A stretch of DNA of 64,000 nucleotides, from NCBI RefSeq assembly GCF_000371805.1, contig NZ_AQUK01000001.1, forward strand, positions 310,001 to 374,000, read 5' to 3'. Origin of the DNA: Methanocaldococcus villosus KIN24-T80 (GTDB taxonomy: Archaea; AGJL01; Methanococci; Methanococcales; Methanocaldococcaceae). This document shows, piece by piece, positions 10,791 through 22,285 of the stretch. How positions within the stretch are numbered: position 1 is the first letter of the stretch; each line of letters starts with the position of its first letter. The position numbers were made by a program, and so were the translations under genes. The notes under the pieces were generated by a model that was not told the origin of the DNA, did not search any database, and saw nothing but the letters and a program-made list of their open reading frames with translations.

Positions 10791-10804
10791 TTAAAGGTGA
10801 TAGA

Positions 10805-11074
10805 ATGGAAAAATACGAGAGGGCTGCAGAGGTTTTTAAAGCTTTTGGAGACCCAACAAGGTTAATGATATTAAAACTATTAGCAGAAAATGGAAGTATG
10901 TGTGTTTGTAAGATCATAGAAGAATTAAAAAAACCACAGCCTACTATTTCCCACCATCTAAATATTTTAAAGAAAGCAGGAATAGTTAGAGCAAGAAAAG
11001 AGGGAACTTGGAACTTCTATTATATAACAAATGATAAGGTTAAAGAGATAATTAAATTAGTAGATGAGTTATAG
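10805..11074 (+). CDS. ArsR family metal-type transcriptional regulator
   Basis: An 89-residue winged helix protein. AFGDPTRLMILKLL opens the fold, and the recognition helix is KPQPTISHHLNILKKAGIV. The pair MCVCKI in the third helix matches the CxC metal site of ArsR/SmtB repressors that sense arsenite, cadmium or lead. The target gene is unknown: no transporter follows, only a GTPase gene 63 bases on. ATG at 10805 follows GGTGATAGA. Dyads in the 135-base upstream gap suggest self-regulation. Confidence 0.88.
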   Translation: MEKYERAAEVFKAFGDPTRLMILKLLAENGSMCVCKIIEELKKPQPTISHHLNILKKAGIVRARKEGTWNFYYITNDKVKEIIKLVDEL

Positions 11075-11137
11075 GGTTAGCTTTTTTTAAAATTAATCTT
11101 AAATTTTAAATTCTTACTCTTTTTTAGGTGATCATAA

Positions 11138-12238
11138 TTGAATGTTGAAGAAGAAATTAGAAGAATAGAGGAAGAATTGAGGAGAACTCCTTATAATAAA
11201 GCTACACAAAAACATATAGCTAGATTGAAAGCTAAATTAGCAAAACTTAGAGAGCAGGCACAGGGAAGAAAAAGTGGGGGTGGAGGAAAAGGTTATGCTG
11301 TTAAAAAAAGTGGAGACGCCACAGCAGCTTTTGTGGGATTTCCTTCAGTAGGGAAATCTACTCTTCTAAACAAGTTAACCAATGCTAAGTCTGAAGTAGG
11401 GGCATATGCTTTCACAACATTAACTATTGTTCCTGGAATTTTAGAATATAAAGGGGCAAAAATTCAACTCTTAGATGCCCCTGGAATTATAGCAGGAGCT
11501 TCAGCTGGAAAAGGGAGAGGTACAGAGGTTTTATCAGCTGTTAGATCAGCTGATTTAATTTTACTAACAGTAGATATCTTTACCTTAGACCACCTCCCTA
11601 TAATTGAAAAAGAACTTTATAATGTAGGTATTAGGTTAGATCAAAAACCGCCAGATGTAAAAATAAAAATTAAAGATAGAGGAGGAATTTCTGTAAATTC
11701 TACTGTTCCTTTAGATATAGATGAAGATGAGATTAGAGCTATTTTAAATGAGTATAAGATACACAATGCTGATGTTATTATTAGAGAACCCATAACTGTA
11801 GAACAATTTATAGATGTTGTTACAGGTAATAGGGTTTATATACCATCTTTAGTTGTGGTTAATAAGATAGATTTAGCTGATGAAAATTACATAAAATATA
11901 TTGAAGAGCGGCTAAGAGAATTTGGGAAGGATTATGTGCTTGTTTCAGGTAATAAGGGTATTAATTTAGATCTATTAAAAGAGAAAATTTATAATAAATT
12001 AGGGTTTATAAAAATATATTTAAAACCACAGGGTAAAAAGCCAGATTTTGATGAACCTTTAATAATGAGAAAAGGAGCTACTGTTAAAGATGTTTGTGAA
12101 AAACTTCATAGAGATTTTGTTAAAAACTTCAGATATGCATTAGTTTGGGGAAAATCTGTTAAGCACCCTGGACAAAGGGTTGGATTAGATCATAAGTTAG
12201 AGGATGAGGATATATTAACTATTGTTATAAAAAGATAA
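11138..12238 (+). CDS. DRG family GTP-binding protein with TGS domain
   Basis: A 366-residue developmentally regulated GTP-binding (DRG) protein, linked to ribosomes and translation in archaea and eukaryotes. The N-terminal helix is charged. G1 is GFPSVGKST (67-75), G3 is DAPG, G4 is NKID (around 247), and the C-terminal TGS domain (about 290-366) contains the VKHPGQRVGLDHKLEDEDIL segment. The start is TTG at 11138 with AGGTGATC spaced correctly before it; no ATG is available in frame. It ends one base before a convergent AAA gene. Confidence 0.92.
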   Translation: MNVEEEIRRIEEELRRTPYNKATQKHIARLKAKLAKLREQAQGRKSGGGGKGYAVKKSGDATAAFVGFPSVGKSTLLNKLTNAKSEVGAYAFTTLTIVPGILEYKGAKIQLLDAPGIIAGASAGKGRGTEVLSAVRSADLILLTVDIFTLDHLPIIEKELYNVGIRLDQKPPDVKIKIKDRGGISVNSTVPLDIDEDEIRAILNEYKIHNADVIIREPITVEQFIDVVTGNRVYIPSLVVVNKIDLADENYIKYIEERLREFGKDYVLVSGNKGINLDLLKEKIYNKLGFIKIYLKPQGKKPDFDEPLIMRKGATVKDVCEKLHRDFVKNFRYALVWGKSVKHPGQRVGLDHKLEDEDILTIVIKR

Positions 12239-12239
12239 T

Positions 12240-13367
12240 TTAAATATATAAATGATGAGGAGCTTCTTTTCTTTTCTCTAATATCTTTTTTAAAGCCCAT
12301 TCTAAGTCTTCTTTACTAACATAATTCCTATCTTCCAAAATAGCCCTATGTAAAGCTGGTTTTAAGAACTTTTCTTTAATATCTCTACCACTGAAACCTT
12401 TTGTTTTATCAACAAACTCTTTTAAATTAGCTTTAACAGGTATTGGCATCTTTTTAGCATATAGCTCCATTATTTTTAATCTCTCTTCATCATTTGGTAA
12501 TTTAAACTCTATTTCTTCCTCAAATCTACTTCTTAAAGCAGGATCTAACATTGATGGATTATTGGTAGCTCCAATAGTAACTACACCTTCATGTTCTTTT
12601 ATTCCATCTAATTCAGTTAATAGTGCATTAACAACTTCAGATACATCTCCTCTTAAAGACTGATATTCCCTACTTAACCCTATAGCATCCAATTCATCTA
12701 TAAATATAATGCATGGAGCTGATTCAGAAGCTTTCTGATAAAGTTCCCTTATCATCTTAGCAGCATCACCAACATGCTCCCCTATCAACTCTGGAGCTTT
12801 GACCAATAAGAAAGAGGAATTTGTTTCAGTAGCTAATGCTCTAGCCATTAATGTTTTTCCAGTTCCTGGTGGGCCATAGAAAAGTATATTTTTAGGAGCC
12901 CATTCTCCAAAGAGTTTTGGATTCTCTAAATATTTCATAATAATCTTACATTTCTTTTTAGCTTCCTCCTGCCCTATTATCTCATCAAATCTTGCTTTTT
13001 TAAAGTGTGTTCTAATAATCTTTTTTGGTGTTTGCAATTTAAAAACTGTTTCACTTGTAATCATACCTCCTTCTTTTGGATAAGTTGAAACTACTTTAAA
13101 TGCATAGTCAGGTAAGATAGAGTTATCAAATAGATAATCCCCTTCTTTAACAATCTCTCCTATCCACTGGTCTCTTGCATAGATATTAAATAAAACTGGA
13201 TCATCCGTGGTGACTCTAACATTTTCATTACTGACTTTAATTGGAAATCCTACAGGTTCTAAAACAACTAATTTTAGAGATGGAATGGGGTCTTCATAAG
13301 TTTTGATTTTAGAAAAAGATTTTATTTTTAAAGGATTGATACTTATTTTACTCACATCTCTCACCAA
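12240..13367 (-). CDS. AAA ATPase of the AMA/proteasome-regulatory type
   Basis: A 375-residue single-AAA protein. Walker A is GPPGTGKT (165-172), Walker B is IFIDELDA (221-228), and the second region of homology GATNNPSMLDPALRSRF carries the arginine finger. The first 120 residues form a beta-rich domain and lack the long coiled coil and OB pair of the proteasome-activating nucleotidase PAN. This matches the AMA group known from Archaeoglobus and methanogens, which form unfolding hexamers. The C terminus HHLYI could dock on the 20S proteasome like the HbYX tail; that is inference. It is divergent from a membrane protease gene. Confidence 0.82.
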   Translation of the reverse strand: MVRDVSKISINPLKIKSFSKIKTYEDPIPSLKLVVLEPVGFPIKVSNENVRVTTDDPVLFNIYARDQWIGEIVKEGDYLFDNSILPDYAFKVVSTYPKEGGMITSETVFKLQTPKKIIRTHFKKARFDEIIGQEEAKKKCKIIMKYLENPKLFGEWAPKNILFYGPPGTGKTLMARALATETNSSFLLVKAPELIGEHVGDAAKMIRELYQKASESAPCIIFIDELDAIGLSREYQSLRGDVSEVVNALLTELDGIKEHEGVVTIGATNNPSMLDPALRSRFEEEIEFKLPNDEERLKIMELYAKKMPIPVKANLKEFVDKTKGFSGRDIKEKFLKPALHRAILEDRNYVSKEDLEWALKKILEKRKEAPHHLYI

Positions 13368-13464
13368 ATAAAAATTAATTATTTAGGGTTAATTTATATA
13401 TCTACAATGAGATATTAATAACTTTCTAATACATATATAAAAATATATCGATAAGGTTGAAAAC

Positions 13465-14295
13465 ATGAGTCTTGACTTGTTTTTCTTCCTACTCTTCATG
13501 TTCCTTTTCTTATATCCAGAGTTGATGTGGAGATATAGAATAGTGAGAAGGTTAAAATGTATAAAAGATTTAGAAAGAGAGAGGAAAAGTAGAGTAATTG
13601 CTATGATTCATAGGCAGGAAGTATTATCATTTTTAGGAATTCCTATTTATAAATATATAACTATAGAGGATAGTGAAGAGATACTTAGGGCAATAAGATT
13701 AACTCCTGAAGATATGCCTATAGATCTAATCATCCACACCCCAGGAGGAATAGCATTAGCAGCTGAGCAGATAGCTTTAGCATTAAAAGAGCATCCTGCT
13801 GAGACAAGGGTTATTATTCCTCACTATGCTATGAGTGGAGGAACATTAATAGCATTAGCAGCAGATAAAATCATAATGGATAAAAATGCTGTCCTTGGGC
13901 CAGTTGATCCTCAACTTGGACAGTATCCTGCAGTTTCTATCTTAGAAGCATACTGTATGAAAGGAGAAAAGCTTAATGATGAAACTTTAATATTAGTTGA
14001 TATTGCTAGAAAAGCTATTAAACAGATGGAAGAGTTCGTATATAATTTATTAAAAGATAAATATGGAGAAGAGAAAGCTAAAAAAATAGCTAAAATATTA
14101 TCTAATGGGAAATGGACACATGACTATCCTTTAACTGTACAAAAATTAAAAGAAATTGGAATTGAAGTAGATACAAATGTTCCAAAAAAGGTTTATGAAC
14201 TCTTAGATCTATATCCACAACCAAGAGGAGCAAAACCATCTGTTTATTATATCCCTATCCCATATAAAAAAGAGGGGAATAATGAAAAAGATTAA
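13465..14295 (+). CDS. SDH family ClpP-class serine protease, membrane anchored
   Basis: A 276-residue protein with an N-terminal membrane segment (residues 4-18). A crotonase/ClpP-fold domain follows: [10 protein letters not shown] (86-95) supplies the oxyanion loop, Ser124 in AMSGGT is the likely nucleophile, and GPVDPQLG (145-152) is typical. SDH proteases (serine dehydrogenase proteinase family) are widespread in archaea and may degrade membrane proteins. The next gene overlaps by 14 bases. An AAA ATPase is divergently placed across a 97-base gap with TATA elements for both directions. Confidence 0.82.
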   Translation: MSLDLFFFLLFMFLFLYPELMWRYRIVRRLKCIKDLERERKSRVIAMIHRQEVLSFLGIPIYKYITIEDSEEILRAIRLTPEDMPIDLIIHTPGGIALAAEQIALALKEHPAETRVIIPHYAMSGGTLIALAADKIIMDKNAVLGPVDPQLGQYPAVSILEAYCMKGEKLNDETLILVDIARKAIKQMEEFVYNLLKDKYGEEKAKKIAKILSNGKWTHDYPLTVQKLKEIGIEVDTNVPKKVYELLDLYPQPRGAKPSVYYIPIPYKKEGNNEKD

Positions 14296-14608
14296 AATTG
14301 GAGAGTTAGAGTTTGAAGTAATAATAGCTGATAATATTATAAAAAGGGCATTGGGTTTAATGTTAAGAGATATTAAAGATAAGGCTATGCTATTTTTATA
14401 TAAAAGAAGAAAAGTGTCTATCCATACATTTTTTATGTTCTACCCAATAGATGTAGTTTTTATTGATAATTATAGAGTTGTTGATGCTGTTAGATTAAAT
14501 CCTTGGAGCTACTATAAATCAAAAGAGTATTCAACAGCAATGTTAGAATATAAGTGTAGGGAAATTGAACCAAAAAAATTAATAGGAGAAATAGTTATTT
14601 TTTATTAA
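14282..14608 (+). CDS. DUF192 family protein
   Basis: A 108-residue DUF192 protein. The family hallmarks are [24 protein letters not shown] and the closing beta strands. Its function is unknown; the beta-clip fold suggests a small-molecule or protein-binding role. It overlaps the SDH protease gene by 14 bases and so is translated with it, and it converges on the flavoprotein gene, sharing 14 bases at the 3' ends. Bacterial members usually carry a signal peptide; this one does not. Confidence 0.8.
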   Translation: MKKIKIGELEFEVIIADNIIKRALGLMLRDIKDKAMLFLYKRRKVSIHTFFMFYPIDVVFIDNYRVVDAVRLNPWSYYKSKEYSTAMLEYKCREIEPKKLIGEIVIFY

Positions 14609-15143
14609 GATGCTCTAATATCACTTTCTCAATATCTTCTACATTATCTATAACATATATCCCATCCATTTCTCTAAGCTTATTGACATTTTCTACATCT
14701 TCTTTTCTAATGTAAAGCTTTAATTTCTTACCTCCAGGAATTATAGTTTCTATCTCCCCAACTCTATTATCTGGGGGAAAAATATAAACAGGAACTTTAG
14801 CTTTAACTGCCTGAGCTACAGAGTTTGTTATTAATGTATCAGCAATACAGTGAGCAATTTTAGCCACAGTATTAGCAGTAGCTGGAGCTACTATAAAGAG
14901 GTCATATTTTCCAGTTTGTAATTTTCCAGGTAAAAATGGAGCATTTGCATCTACTTCAACTCTCACATCATAAAACTCGTCTTTTAAAAGATCCCAAAGT
15001 TTATACCACTTTAAAACAACTTTCCCACTTTTTGATGTATATACATCAATATCTAAATTATATTTATTTTTTAGTTTTATCATAAGATTTACTACCTCTT
15101 CTATCTTATCTCCACAACCAGTTATTCCCCATGCAATTTTCAT
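14595..15143 (-). CDS. Archaeoflavoprotein AfpA / dihydromethanopterin reductase-like
   Basis: A flavoprotein-fold protein of about 182 residues in the family of AfpA and DmrX. The FMN-binding pattern is [14 protein letters not shown] at the N terminus, with [25 protein letters not shown] in the middle. Family members pass electrons from ferredoxin to partners, including one that reduces dihydromethanopterin. The start is the ATG at 15143; GGTGAT before it contains a GTG that would falsely add four residues (start at 15155). It is convergent with the DUF192 gene. Confidence 0.82.
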   Translation of the reverse strand: MKIAWGITGCGDKIEEVVNLMIKLKNKYNLDIDVYTSKSGKVVLKWYKLWDLLKDEFYDVRVEVDANAPFLPGKLQTGKYDLFIVAPATANTVAKIAHCIADTLITNSVAQAVKAKVPVYIFPPDNRVGEIETIIPGGKKLKLYIRKEDVENVNKLREMDGIYVIDNVEDIEKVILEHLNKK

Positions 15144-15215
15144 ATCTATCACCAAAAATTTTAAAACATAAATTAAGATATCTTAAGCTTACATAAATAA
15201 GTTTAGGTGAAGAAA

Positions 15216-17858
15216 ATGAAAGTAAAACTATTTGAAGATTTGGGATTTAAAAGGCAAAAGTGTGAAAAGTGTGGAAAGTATTTTTGGAGTATTGAAGAAA
15301 AGGATATTTGTGATGACTGTGATAAATATTCTTTTATTGGTAAAAAGGTGACTAAAAAATCTTTTGATTATGATGAGATGGTTAAGGAGTTTATAAAATT
15401 TTTTGAAGAACATGGTCATAGACATATAAAAAGAGCTCCTGTTGTAGCAAGAAGATGGAGAGATGATATATTATTAACAATTGCTTCAATTGCTGTTTTT
15501 CAACCATGGGTTACTAAAGGGCTTATTAAACCAAAGGCTAACCCTTTAGTAATAGCTCAACCATGTATAAGATTAAATGATATTGATAATGTAGGTAGAA
15601 CAGGAAGGCACTTAACATGCTTTACCATGGGAGGCCATCATGCATTTAACACCCCTGAAAACTACATTTATTGGCAGGATGAAACAGTTGAACTTTGTTA
15701 TAAATTTTTTAAAAGATTAGGTATAGATGAGAAAAAAATAATATTTGTTGAAAGTTGGTGGGAAGGAGGAGGAAATGCTGGACCATGTTTTGAAGTATTA
15801 ACTCATGGTGTTGAATTAGCTACATTAGTTTTTATGCAATATGAAAAGATTGAGAATGATTATAAAGAAATTCCTTTAAAAATAGTTGATACAGGATATG
15901 GAATAGAGAGATTTGTTTGGATTTCACAAGGAAAGGAAACAATATATGATGCAATATTTGGAAATATAGTTGAGAAATTGAAAAAGGAGGTAGGGGTTGA
16001 GGAGATAGAAAGAGGGATATTAAAAAATATAACTGAACTTTCTGGAATTATGGATATAAGTGATGCTAAGGATCTTAGAGAGTTAAGAAAAAAGGTAGCT
16101 GAAAAAGTAGGAATGGATGTAGAGGAGTTAACAAGATTGTTAGAGCCATATGAAAATATATATGCTATTGCTGATCATACAAGAGCTTTAGCATTTATGC
16201 TTGGGGATGGGATAGTTCCTTCTAATGTTCAAGAGGGGTATTTAGTTAGAATGTTGATAAGAAAAACACTAAGACATATGGATAAGCTTAACTTATCTTT
16301 ACCAATAACTGAAATAGTTAGAATGCAACTCAACAGTTTAAAATCCCTATATCCAGAGCTTTTAGAGATGGAAGATTACATTATGGATGTTTTACAAATT
16401 GAGGAGAGAAGATATAGAGAGACTCTGAAAAGGGGAGAGGGAATAGTTAGAAGATTGTTAAAGAAAAAAGATATTTCTTTAGATGATCTAATTGAACTTT
16501 ATGATAGCCATGGATTGCCTGTAGAAATTGCTAAAGAGATATTAAATAAATATGGGAAAGATATTGATATCCCTGACAACTTTTACACACTAATAGCAGA
16601 AAGACATGAACATAAGAAAATAGAAAAGAAAAAAGAAAAACTGCCTGAAGTTGATGTTCAAGAGACTGAGCTATTATTTTATAAATATCCAAATGATAAA
16701 GAGTTTGAAGCAGAGATATTAAAAATTGTTGATAATTATGTGATACTTGATAGAACACTTTTCTATCCAGAAGGAGGAGGACAAAAGGCAGATAAAGGAA
16801 AAATAATAAAAGGAGATAAGGAATATGAAGTTATAGATGTTAAAAAGGAAAATAATATTGTATATCATAAACTTAAATCTGTTGAAGGATTAAAAGAGGG
16901 AGATAAAGTTAAGGGGGTTATTGATTTTGAAAGAAGATTAACATTAATGAGGCATCATACAGCAACACATATTGTTAATGCCGCATGTCAAAGAGTTTTG
17001 GGCAAGCATGTTTATCAAGCTGGATCAGATGTTGATGTTGATAAAGCAAGGTTAGATATTACACACTATAAAAGAATTAGCAAAGAAGAGTTAAAAGAAA
17101 TAGAAAAGTTAGCCAATGAAATTGTTCTAGGTAATTATAAAGTTGAATCAGTATTTATGGATAGAAATGAGGCTGAAGAGAAGTTTGGATTTAGAATATA
17201 TCAAGGTGGTGTAGTTCCAGGAGATGTGTTAAGAATTGTGATGATCAAAAATGATGAGCTAATAGATGTCCAAGCATGTGGTGGAACACACTGCCAAAAT
17301 ACTGGAGAAGTTGGAATGATAAAGATTATAAAAACTGAAAGAATTCAGGATGGTGTTGAAAGATTAATTTATGTCTCTGGTTTAAGAGCTTTAGAGTATG
17401 CTAACACTTTAGAAGATATATTAGATAAAAGCTCTAAAATATTAAGATGTTCTTATGAAGATTTACCAAAATCTTTAGAAAAAATATTTGAAGAAAACAA
17501 AGAGCTGAATAAAAAATTAGAAGAGATGAGAGAGAAATTAGCTGAACTAAAAAAATATGAGTTGTTAGATAAATTTGAAAAAATTGGAGATTATGAAGTT
17601 TTAATTGAGTGTGTTGATGCCGAACCAAAAGACTTGTTAAGCTTAGCTGACAACTTAGCTATTGGAAATAGAATAGTTATTTTAACAAATAATAAAGGCT
17701 TTATACTATGTAAAAGAGGGGAAAAAGTTGATGTTAGTATGAATGAATTAATTAAGGCTATAGCCAAAGGAGGAGGAAAGGAACATTTAGCACAGGGAAG
17801 ATGTGAGAGAAAATTAGAGGAAATAAAAGAGATAGTTAAGAAATTTTTAAAAGAGTAA
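15216..17858 (+). CDS. alaS: Alanine--tRNA ligase
   Basis: An 880-residue archaeal-type AlaRS. It begins with a zinc-ribbon-like segment [20 protein letters not shown] (residues 16-35), absent from bacteria. The class II core contains [15 protein letters not shown] and GNAGPCFEV. The editing domain has [13 protein letters not shown] and CGGTHC, which bind zinc and clear mischarged Ser or Gly. The C-terminal part holds a coiled coil and the C-Ala domain ending near [12 protein letters not shown]. The ATG at 15216 follows AGGTGA; GTG at 15207 is part of that site. Confidence 0.96.
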   Translation: MKVKLFEDLGFKRQKCEKCGKYFWSIEEKDICDDCDKYSFIGKKVTKKSFDYDEMVKEFIKFFEEHGHRHIKRAPVVARRWRDDILLTIASIAVFQPWVTKGLIKPKANPLVIAQPCIRLNDIDNVGRTGRHLTCFTMGGHHAFNTPENYIYWQDETVELCYKFFKRLGIDEKKIIFVESWWEGGGNAGPCFEVLTHGVELATLVFMQYEKIENDYKEIPLKIVDTGYGIERFVWISQGKETIYDAIFGNIVEKLKKEVGVEEIERGILKNITELSGIMDISDAKDLRELRKKVAEKVGMDVEELTRLLEPYENIYAIADHTRALAFMLGDGIVPSNVQEGYLVRMLIRKTLRHMDKLNLSLPITEIVRMQLNSLKSLYPELLEMEDYIMDVLQIEERRYRETLKRGEGIVRRLLKKKDISLDDLIELYDSHGLPVEIAKEILNKYGKDIDIPDNFYTLIAERHEHKKIEKKKEKLPEVDVQETELLFYKYPNDKEFEAEILKIVDNYVILDRTLFYPEGGGQKADKGKIIKGDKEYEVIDVKKENNIVYHKLKSVEGLKEGDKVKGVIDFERRLTLMRHHTATHIVNAACQRVLGKHVYQAGSDVDVDKARLDITHYKRISKEELKEIEKLANEIVLGNYKVESVFMDRNEAEEKFGFRIYQGGVVPGDVLRIVMIKNDELIDVQACGGTHCQNTGEVGMIKIIKTERIQDGVERLIYVSGLRALEYANTLEDILDKSSKILRCSYEDLPKSLEKIFEENKELNKKLEEMREKLAELKKYELLDKFEKIGDYEVLIECVDAEPKDLLSLADNLAIGNRIVILTNNKGFILCKRGEKVDVSMNELIKAIAKGGGKEHLAQGRCERKLEEIKEIVKKFLKE

Positions 17859-17892
17859 AATTTATTTTTTAATTTTAAAATAATTTAATTTT

Positions 17893-18357
17893 ATGATAGT
17901 TGAAATAGATGGATATTTTATTGGTTTAAAGTTTAAAGATGATTATTTAGTAGCCAATACTATCCCTTTAAAATCTAAACCCAAAGGTTTTGGAGAACTT
18001 TCTGATGAATATTTAGATATAGCAGAGATTATATTAAAGCTCTATTTTGCTAAAATGTCAGATAAAGAGGCTAGGAAGAAGGTTAAGCACAAATTGTTAG
18101 TTAGCCCATTTATAAAGAAGGTTTTAATATTTATAACAAATATTCCTATGGGAAAAACTGTAACTTATGGGGATGTGGCAAAAGCATTAAACACTTCTCC
18201 AAGAGCTGTAGGAAGGGCTCTAAATAAAAACCCTCTACCTCTTTTATACCCATGTCATAGAGTTGTAGCAAAAGATTCTTTAGGAGGGTATGCATATGGC
18301 TTAGAAGAGAAGAAGGTGATATTAGATAGAGAGATAAAAAATTTTAAATATAAATAA
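17893..18357 (+). CDS. ogt: Methylated-DNA--protein-cysteine methyltransferase
   Basis: A 154-residue suicide repair protein that removes alkyl groups from O6 of guanine onto its own cysteine. The active site is PCHRVV with Cys121. The recognition helix is SPRAVGRALNKNPLP, and the C-terminal motif GGYAYGLEEKKVILDRE follows. It is compact, as in hyperthermophilic archaea. It lies 34 bases after alaS and may be cotranscribed. The ATG lacks a clear ribosome site. Confidence 0.93.
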   Translation: MIVEIDGYFIGLKFKDDYLVANTIPLKSKPKGFGELSDEYLDIAEIILKLYFAKMSDKEARKKVKHKLLVSPFIKKVLIFITNIPMGKTVTYGDVAKALNTSPRAVGRALNKNPLPLLYPCHRVVAKDSLGGYAYGLEEKKVILDREIKNFKYK

Positions 18358-18382
18358 AGATAAATCTATATAATGTGAGATT

Positions 18383-18796
18383 ATGCTTGGATATTTTTAT
18401 ATCATTTTAGGGGTGATTATTGTTGCCATTGAATCTATAATCCCTGGGTTGTATTTTCCCGCCATTGGGATAGCTTTAATTGTTTATGGTATTTTGTTAA
18501 TTCTTTTCCCAAATCCAATATTTGATGTTATTTCAGCAATTTTAGCAGGGGTTATTACAGCAATTATTCTTTATTACTTTGTCTATTCTGTGAAAGTAAA
18601 TGTAAAGGTTGGTGTTGAGGGGTATGTGGGTAAAAGAGGAAGAGCAGTAGAGGATTTTAAAGAAGGATATGGAAGGGTTGAAATAGAGAACCAAACTTGG
18701 TTAGCTAAAAGTGAAGATGAAATAAAGAAAGGAGATAAAATAGAAGTTATTGGTTATGAAGGGGTTCATTTAATTGTTAAGAAGGTGACAAAATGA
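18383..18796 (+). CDS. NfeD-like membrane protein
   Basis: A 137-residue protein with three membrane segments (about 1-20, 24-44 and 48-70) and a C-terminal OB-fold domain ([13 protein letters not shown] to VHLIVKKV), the short NfeD form. NfeD proteins work with stomatins in membrane domains and their quality control. The stomatin gene overlaps its stop by 4 bases, so the pair is translationally coupled. The associated serine protease of long NfeD proteins is missing here. Confidence 0.87.
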   Translation: MLGYFYIILGVIIVAIESIIPGLYFPAIGIALIVYGILLILFPNPIFDVISAILAGVITAIILYYFVYSVKVNVKVGVEGYVGKRGRAVEDFKEGYGRVEIENQTWLAKSEDEIKKGDKIEVIGYEGVHLIVKKVTK

Positions 18797-19602
18797 TAAT
18801 ATTTTGGATTATTTTAGGAATATTAGTTTTAATTATTATAACAAGGAGTATAGTTGTAGTTAAACAGTATGAAGGGGGTTTAATATTTAGACTAGGGAAA
18901 GTTGCTGGAAGATTAATACCTGGTATTAATTTTATTATCCCATTTATAGATGTTGTGCAAAAGGTAGATTTAAGAACAAGAGTAGTTGATATCCCCCCAC
19001 AAGAAATGATAACAAAAGATAATGCTGTTGTTAGAGTTGATGCTGTTGTTTATTATAGAGTTATAGATGTCATTAAAGCTCTTTTAGAAGTAGAAGATTA
19101 TGAATATGCTATTATTAACTTAGCTCAAACCACTTTAAGGGCAATAATAGGCAGTATGGAATTGGATGAAGTGTTAAATAAGAGGGAATATATAAACTCA
19201 AAATTATTAGAAATATTAGATAAAGAAACAGACCCTTGGGGAGTTAGAATAGAGAAGGTTGAAGTTAAAGAGATTGACCCTCCACAAGATATAAAAGAGG
19301 CTATGGCTCAACAGATGAAAGCTGAGAGATTAAAGAGAGCTAAGATATTAGAAGCTGAAGGAGAAAAACAGAGTAGAATATTAAAAGCTCAAGGAATTGC
19401 TGAAAGTCTAAAAATAGAAGCTGAAGGTAAAGCAAAAGCTATTCAAATAGTTGCTGAAGCTGCTAGAAACTATTTTAAAGAAGAAGCTCAATTGTATAAG
19501 GCATTAGAAGTAGCAAATAATGTATTAAAAGAAAATAGTAAATATATTATCTCTGAAAATGTCTTAGATTTAGCAAAAAATATTATTAAAAAAAGAGATT
19601 AA
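18793..19602 (+). CDS. Stomatin/SPFH domain protein
   Basis: A 269-residue band-7 protein: an N-terminal membrane anchor (1-18), an SPFH domain ([15 protein letters not shown] to [12 protein letters not shown]), and then a long Ala/Glu/Lys coiled coil (about 175-240: [21 protein letters not shown]). It should form large membrane rings with NfeD, encoded just before it. It converges on the substrate-binding lipoprotein gene with a 4-base overlap of ends. Confidence 0.92.
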   Translation: MIIFWIILGILVLIIITRSIVVVKQYEGGLIFRLGKVAGRLIPGINFIIPFIDVVQKVDLRTRVVDIPPQEMITKDNAVVRVDAVVYYRVIDVIKALLEVEDYEYAIINLAQTTLRAIIGSMELDEVLNKREYINSKLLEILDKETDPWGVRIEKVEVKEIDPPQDIKEAMAQQMKAERLKRAKILEAEGEKQSRILKAQGIAESLKIEAEGKAKAIQIVAEAARNYFKEEAQLYKALEVANNVLKENSKYIISENVLDLAKNIIKKRD

Positions 19603-20744
19603 GATTTAATTTCATTGTAAGCATTGAAATCAAATATTACTTCTTTAGCTTTTTCATCAGAAACATCTTTTAACATATTTTTCATTAATCCTTGGTTATT
19701 CATAGCTTTTACAAATTCTAATATTCCTGGTAAGAATGTTTCAATTCTCCAATCATATTTAATATATTTAACAGATTCTTTTTCAACATTCTCATCTACT
19801 CCTAACCACTTTGTTGAAGCCTCTGCAGCAAGATCCCTATTTTTGTTTATTTCTTCAGTAGCATATCTCAATAGTTTAGCAAAAGTTATAATAGCATCTC
19901 TTTTCTCTTTTAGAGATTTTTCTGAAGCTACAACACAGCAACATGGATGGTTTTTCCAAGTACCTCCATTAGATTTTGGTAAATCTTGACTATAAACTAT
20001 TGCTTTTCCTACACCTTTACTCTTTAAAATCTCTGGCATTGGTTCCCAAGCTATAACAGCATCCAACTGTTTTTGAGACAGCATTTGTGGCATTGATCCT
20101 TGTCCTTTACAATTAACTAACAATACCATTGCCTTTTCATTAGGATTTTCAGTATAGCTAATTCCTGAAGCTTTTAAGGCATCTTTTATCATAACATATT
20201 GAATAGATGTTGGCAGCGGATGTCCTATTTTAACTTGCTTACCCTCTTTATATTGCTCCTTTATCCAATTAACAAACTCTTGCCAATTATTTGCAGGTAT
20301 ATCCTTTCTAACTACTACTGCTGAACCTTCTCCTTGTAAGCACATTATGATCTTTCCATTACATCCCTTATCAATATAGAATACTGCAGGAGGTACTCCA
20401 TTTAAACCAATATCTAGCTTCCCTTGAGCTAGTAAGTTCATTATGTCTGCTCCACCAGTTTTTATTAGATAAAGTTCAATATCTGCTATCTTCTTATCAT
20501 TTTTATACAATTCATACTTTTTTTTAGGTTCAACTTCTTTTAAATAAATACCATATTTTTTGAAGATTTCTGGATGATAGCATGCCACAAATAGGGCTGC
20601 ATGGTGGTCAGTAGGTAGGTAACCAACAGAGATTTTAACCACTCCATTGTTTTCTTCTACAACTTTTTTTTCCTGACACCCTGCTAAAGCTATTGCTGCA
20701 CTGACAAATAAGAGGCTAATTAAAATTACCATAGTTTTTCTCAT
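19599..20744 (-). CDS. ABC transporter substrate-binding lipoprotein (nitrate/sulfonate/taurine-like)
   Basis: A 381-residue secreted protein with a lipoprotein signal peptide, hydrophobic residues 5-20 and lipobox LAGC with Cys23. The mature part has the NMT1/SsuA-like fold: [15 protein letters not shown] at the front, [20 protein letters not shown], and a hinge near AVIAWEPMP. Ligands of the family include sulfonates, nitrate, bicarbonate and pyrimidine precursors; which applies here is open. An unusual CCC run lies in HPCCCVVAS. No permease or ATPase gene accompanies it. Confidence 0.82.
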   Translation of the reverse strand: MRKTMVILISLLFVSAAIALAGCQEKKVVEENNGVVKISVGYLPTDHHAALFVACYHPEIFKKYGIYLKEVEPKKKYELYKNDKKIADIELYLIKTGGADIMNLLAQGKLDIGLNGVPPAVFYIDKGCNGKIIMCLQGEGSAVVVRKDIPANNWQEFVNWIKEQYKEGKQVKIGHPLPTSIQYVMIKDALKASGISYTENPNEKAMVLLVNCKGQGSMPQMLSQKQLDAVIAWEPMPEILKSKGVGKAIVYSQDLPKSNGGTWKNHPCCCVVASEKSLKEKRDAIITFAKLLRYATEEINKNRDLAAEASTKWLGVDENVEKESVKYIKYDWRIETFLPGILEFVKAMNNQGLMKNMLKDVSDEKAKEVIFDFNAYNEIKS

Positions 20745-20860
20745 GATATCACCAATATATCATTAAGATAAATCCTTATATAAAAATTTTTATTTTTTTA
20801 ATAATTATTAACCTATAAAGGAAACCAATGTTGTTGTTTTTTCTATACACAACTCCAAAA

Positions 20861-20873
20861 AGTATATATATAT
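20861..20873 (+). promoter_or_regulatory. TATA box of tRNA-Leu
   Basis: AGTATATATATAT lies about 35-43 bases before the mature 5' end at 20904, which leaves a leader of roughly 10-15 bases. It is the only such element in the gap after the lipoprotein gene on this strand. Confidence 0.65.
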
Positions 20874-20903
20874 CTATTTTCTATTTTATAGAATGCTTAA
20901 GGT

Positions 20904-20991
20904 GCAGGGGTCGCCAAGCCTGGCCAAAGGCGCCGGACTTAAGATCCGGTCCCGTAGGGGTTCGTGGGTTCAAATCCCACCCCCTGCACCA
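20904..20991 (+). tRNA. tRNA-Leu(TAA)
   Basis: The acceptor GCAGGGG (20904-20910) pairs with CCCCTGC (20981-20987). The anticodon arm CCGGA-CTTAAGA-TCCGG shows TAA. The long variable arm (around TCCCGTAGGGGTTC) is the class II feature of leucine tRNA. The T arm is GTGGG-TTCAAAT-CCCAC, and CCA is encoded at 20989-20991. Confidence 0.97.
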
Positions 20992-21098
20992 TTTTTTATT
21001 TTAGACAATAATATTCATAAATTTAAATATATGATAGAAAATTTTTAATCTCTTTTTTAACTATTTTAAATATTAAAGTTTTATGTTCTGGTGAAGCT

Positions 21099-22285
21099 AT
21101 GGATCTATTAGAGAAATTATTAAAAGGAGAGATAAAGCCATATATGCTAGAAAAATATGTTGATGCTAAAAAAGCTACTGAAATTAGGAGAAAGTTTATT
21201 GAGATAAGGACTAATACAAAGTTAGAGCATGTAGCTAAGTATAGTATTAATGAAGAAATGGCAATGAAAAAAAATATAGAAAACATGATTGGAGCTATCC
21301 AAATACCTCTTGGATATGCTGGGCCAATAAAGATTAATGGAGAATATGCTAATGGTTATTATTACATCCCTTTAGCTACAACAGAAGGAGCTTTAGTAGC
21401 TTCAGTAAATAGAGGATGTTCAGTTGTAACAAAGTGTGGAGGGGTTACAGTTAGGGTCATTGATGACAAGATGACAAGAGCACCATGCTTTAAAACATCT
21501 TCTGTTGTAGAAGCAATAGAGTTCAAAAAATGGCTAATAGATAATTTTAAGAAAATAAAAGAGATAGCAGAATCAACAACAAGACATGGAAAACTTATAA
21601 AAATAGATCCAATTTTAATAGTTGGAAGGTATGTATATCCAAGATTCTGCTTTAAGACTGGAGATGCAATGGGTATGAATATGGTAACTATTGCTGTTGA
21701 GAAAGTTTGTGAATATATTGAAAAAGAACTTAATATAAAAACCGTTTCTGTCAGTGGAAATGCCTGTGTAGATAAAAAGGCAAGTGGCATGAATTTGATA
21801 AATGGTAGAGGTAAAAGTGTGGTAGCTGAAGTATATTTAAAGAGGGAAGAAGTTGAAAAATATTTAAAAACTACACCTGAAGCTATAGCTGAAGTAAATA
21901 GATTAAAAAATTATATAGGCTCAGCTATTAGCAACAGTATAGGTTTTAATGCACACTATGCAAATATTGTTGGGGCAATATTTTTAGCTACAGGGCAGGA
22001 TGAAGCTCATATAGTTGAAGGCTCTTTAGGAATAACAGTGGCTGAACCTGAAAATGGAGGGCTTTATTTTTCAGTAACACTACCTGATTTACCTGTTGGA
22101 ACAGTAGGGGGAGGAACAAGAGTGGAGACACAAAAAGAGTGTTTAGAAATGCTTGGATGTTATGGAGATAACAAAGCTTTAAAATTTGCTGAAATTGTAG
22201 CTGCAGCAGTTTTAGCTGGTGAGTTATCTTTATTAGGTGCATTAGCAGCAGGACATTTGGGTAAAGCACATCAACAGTTAGGTAG

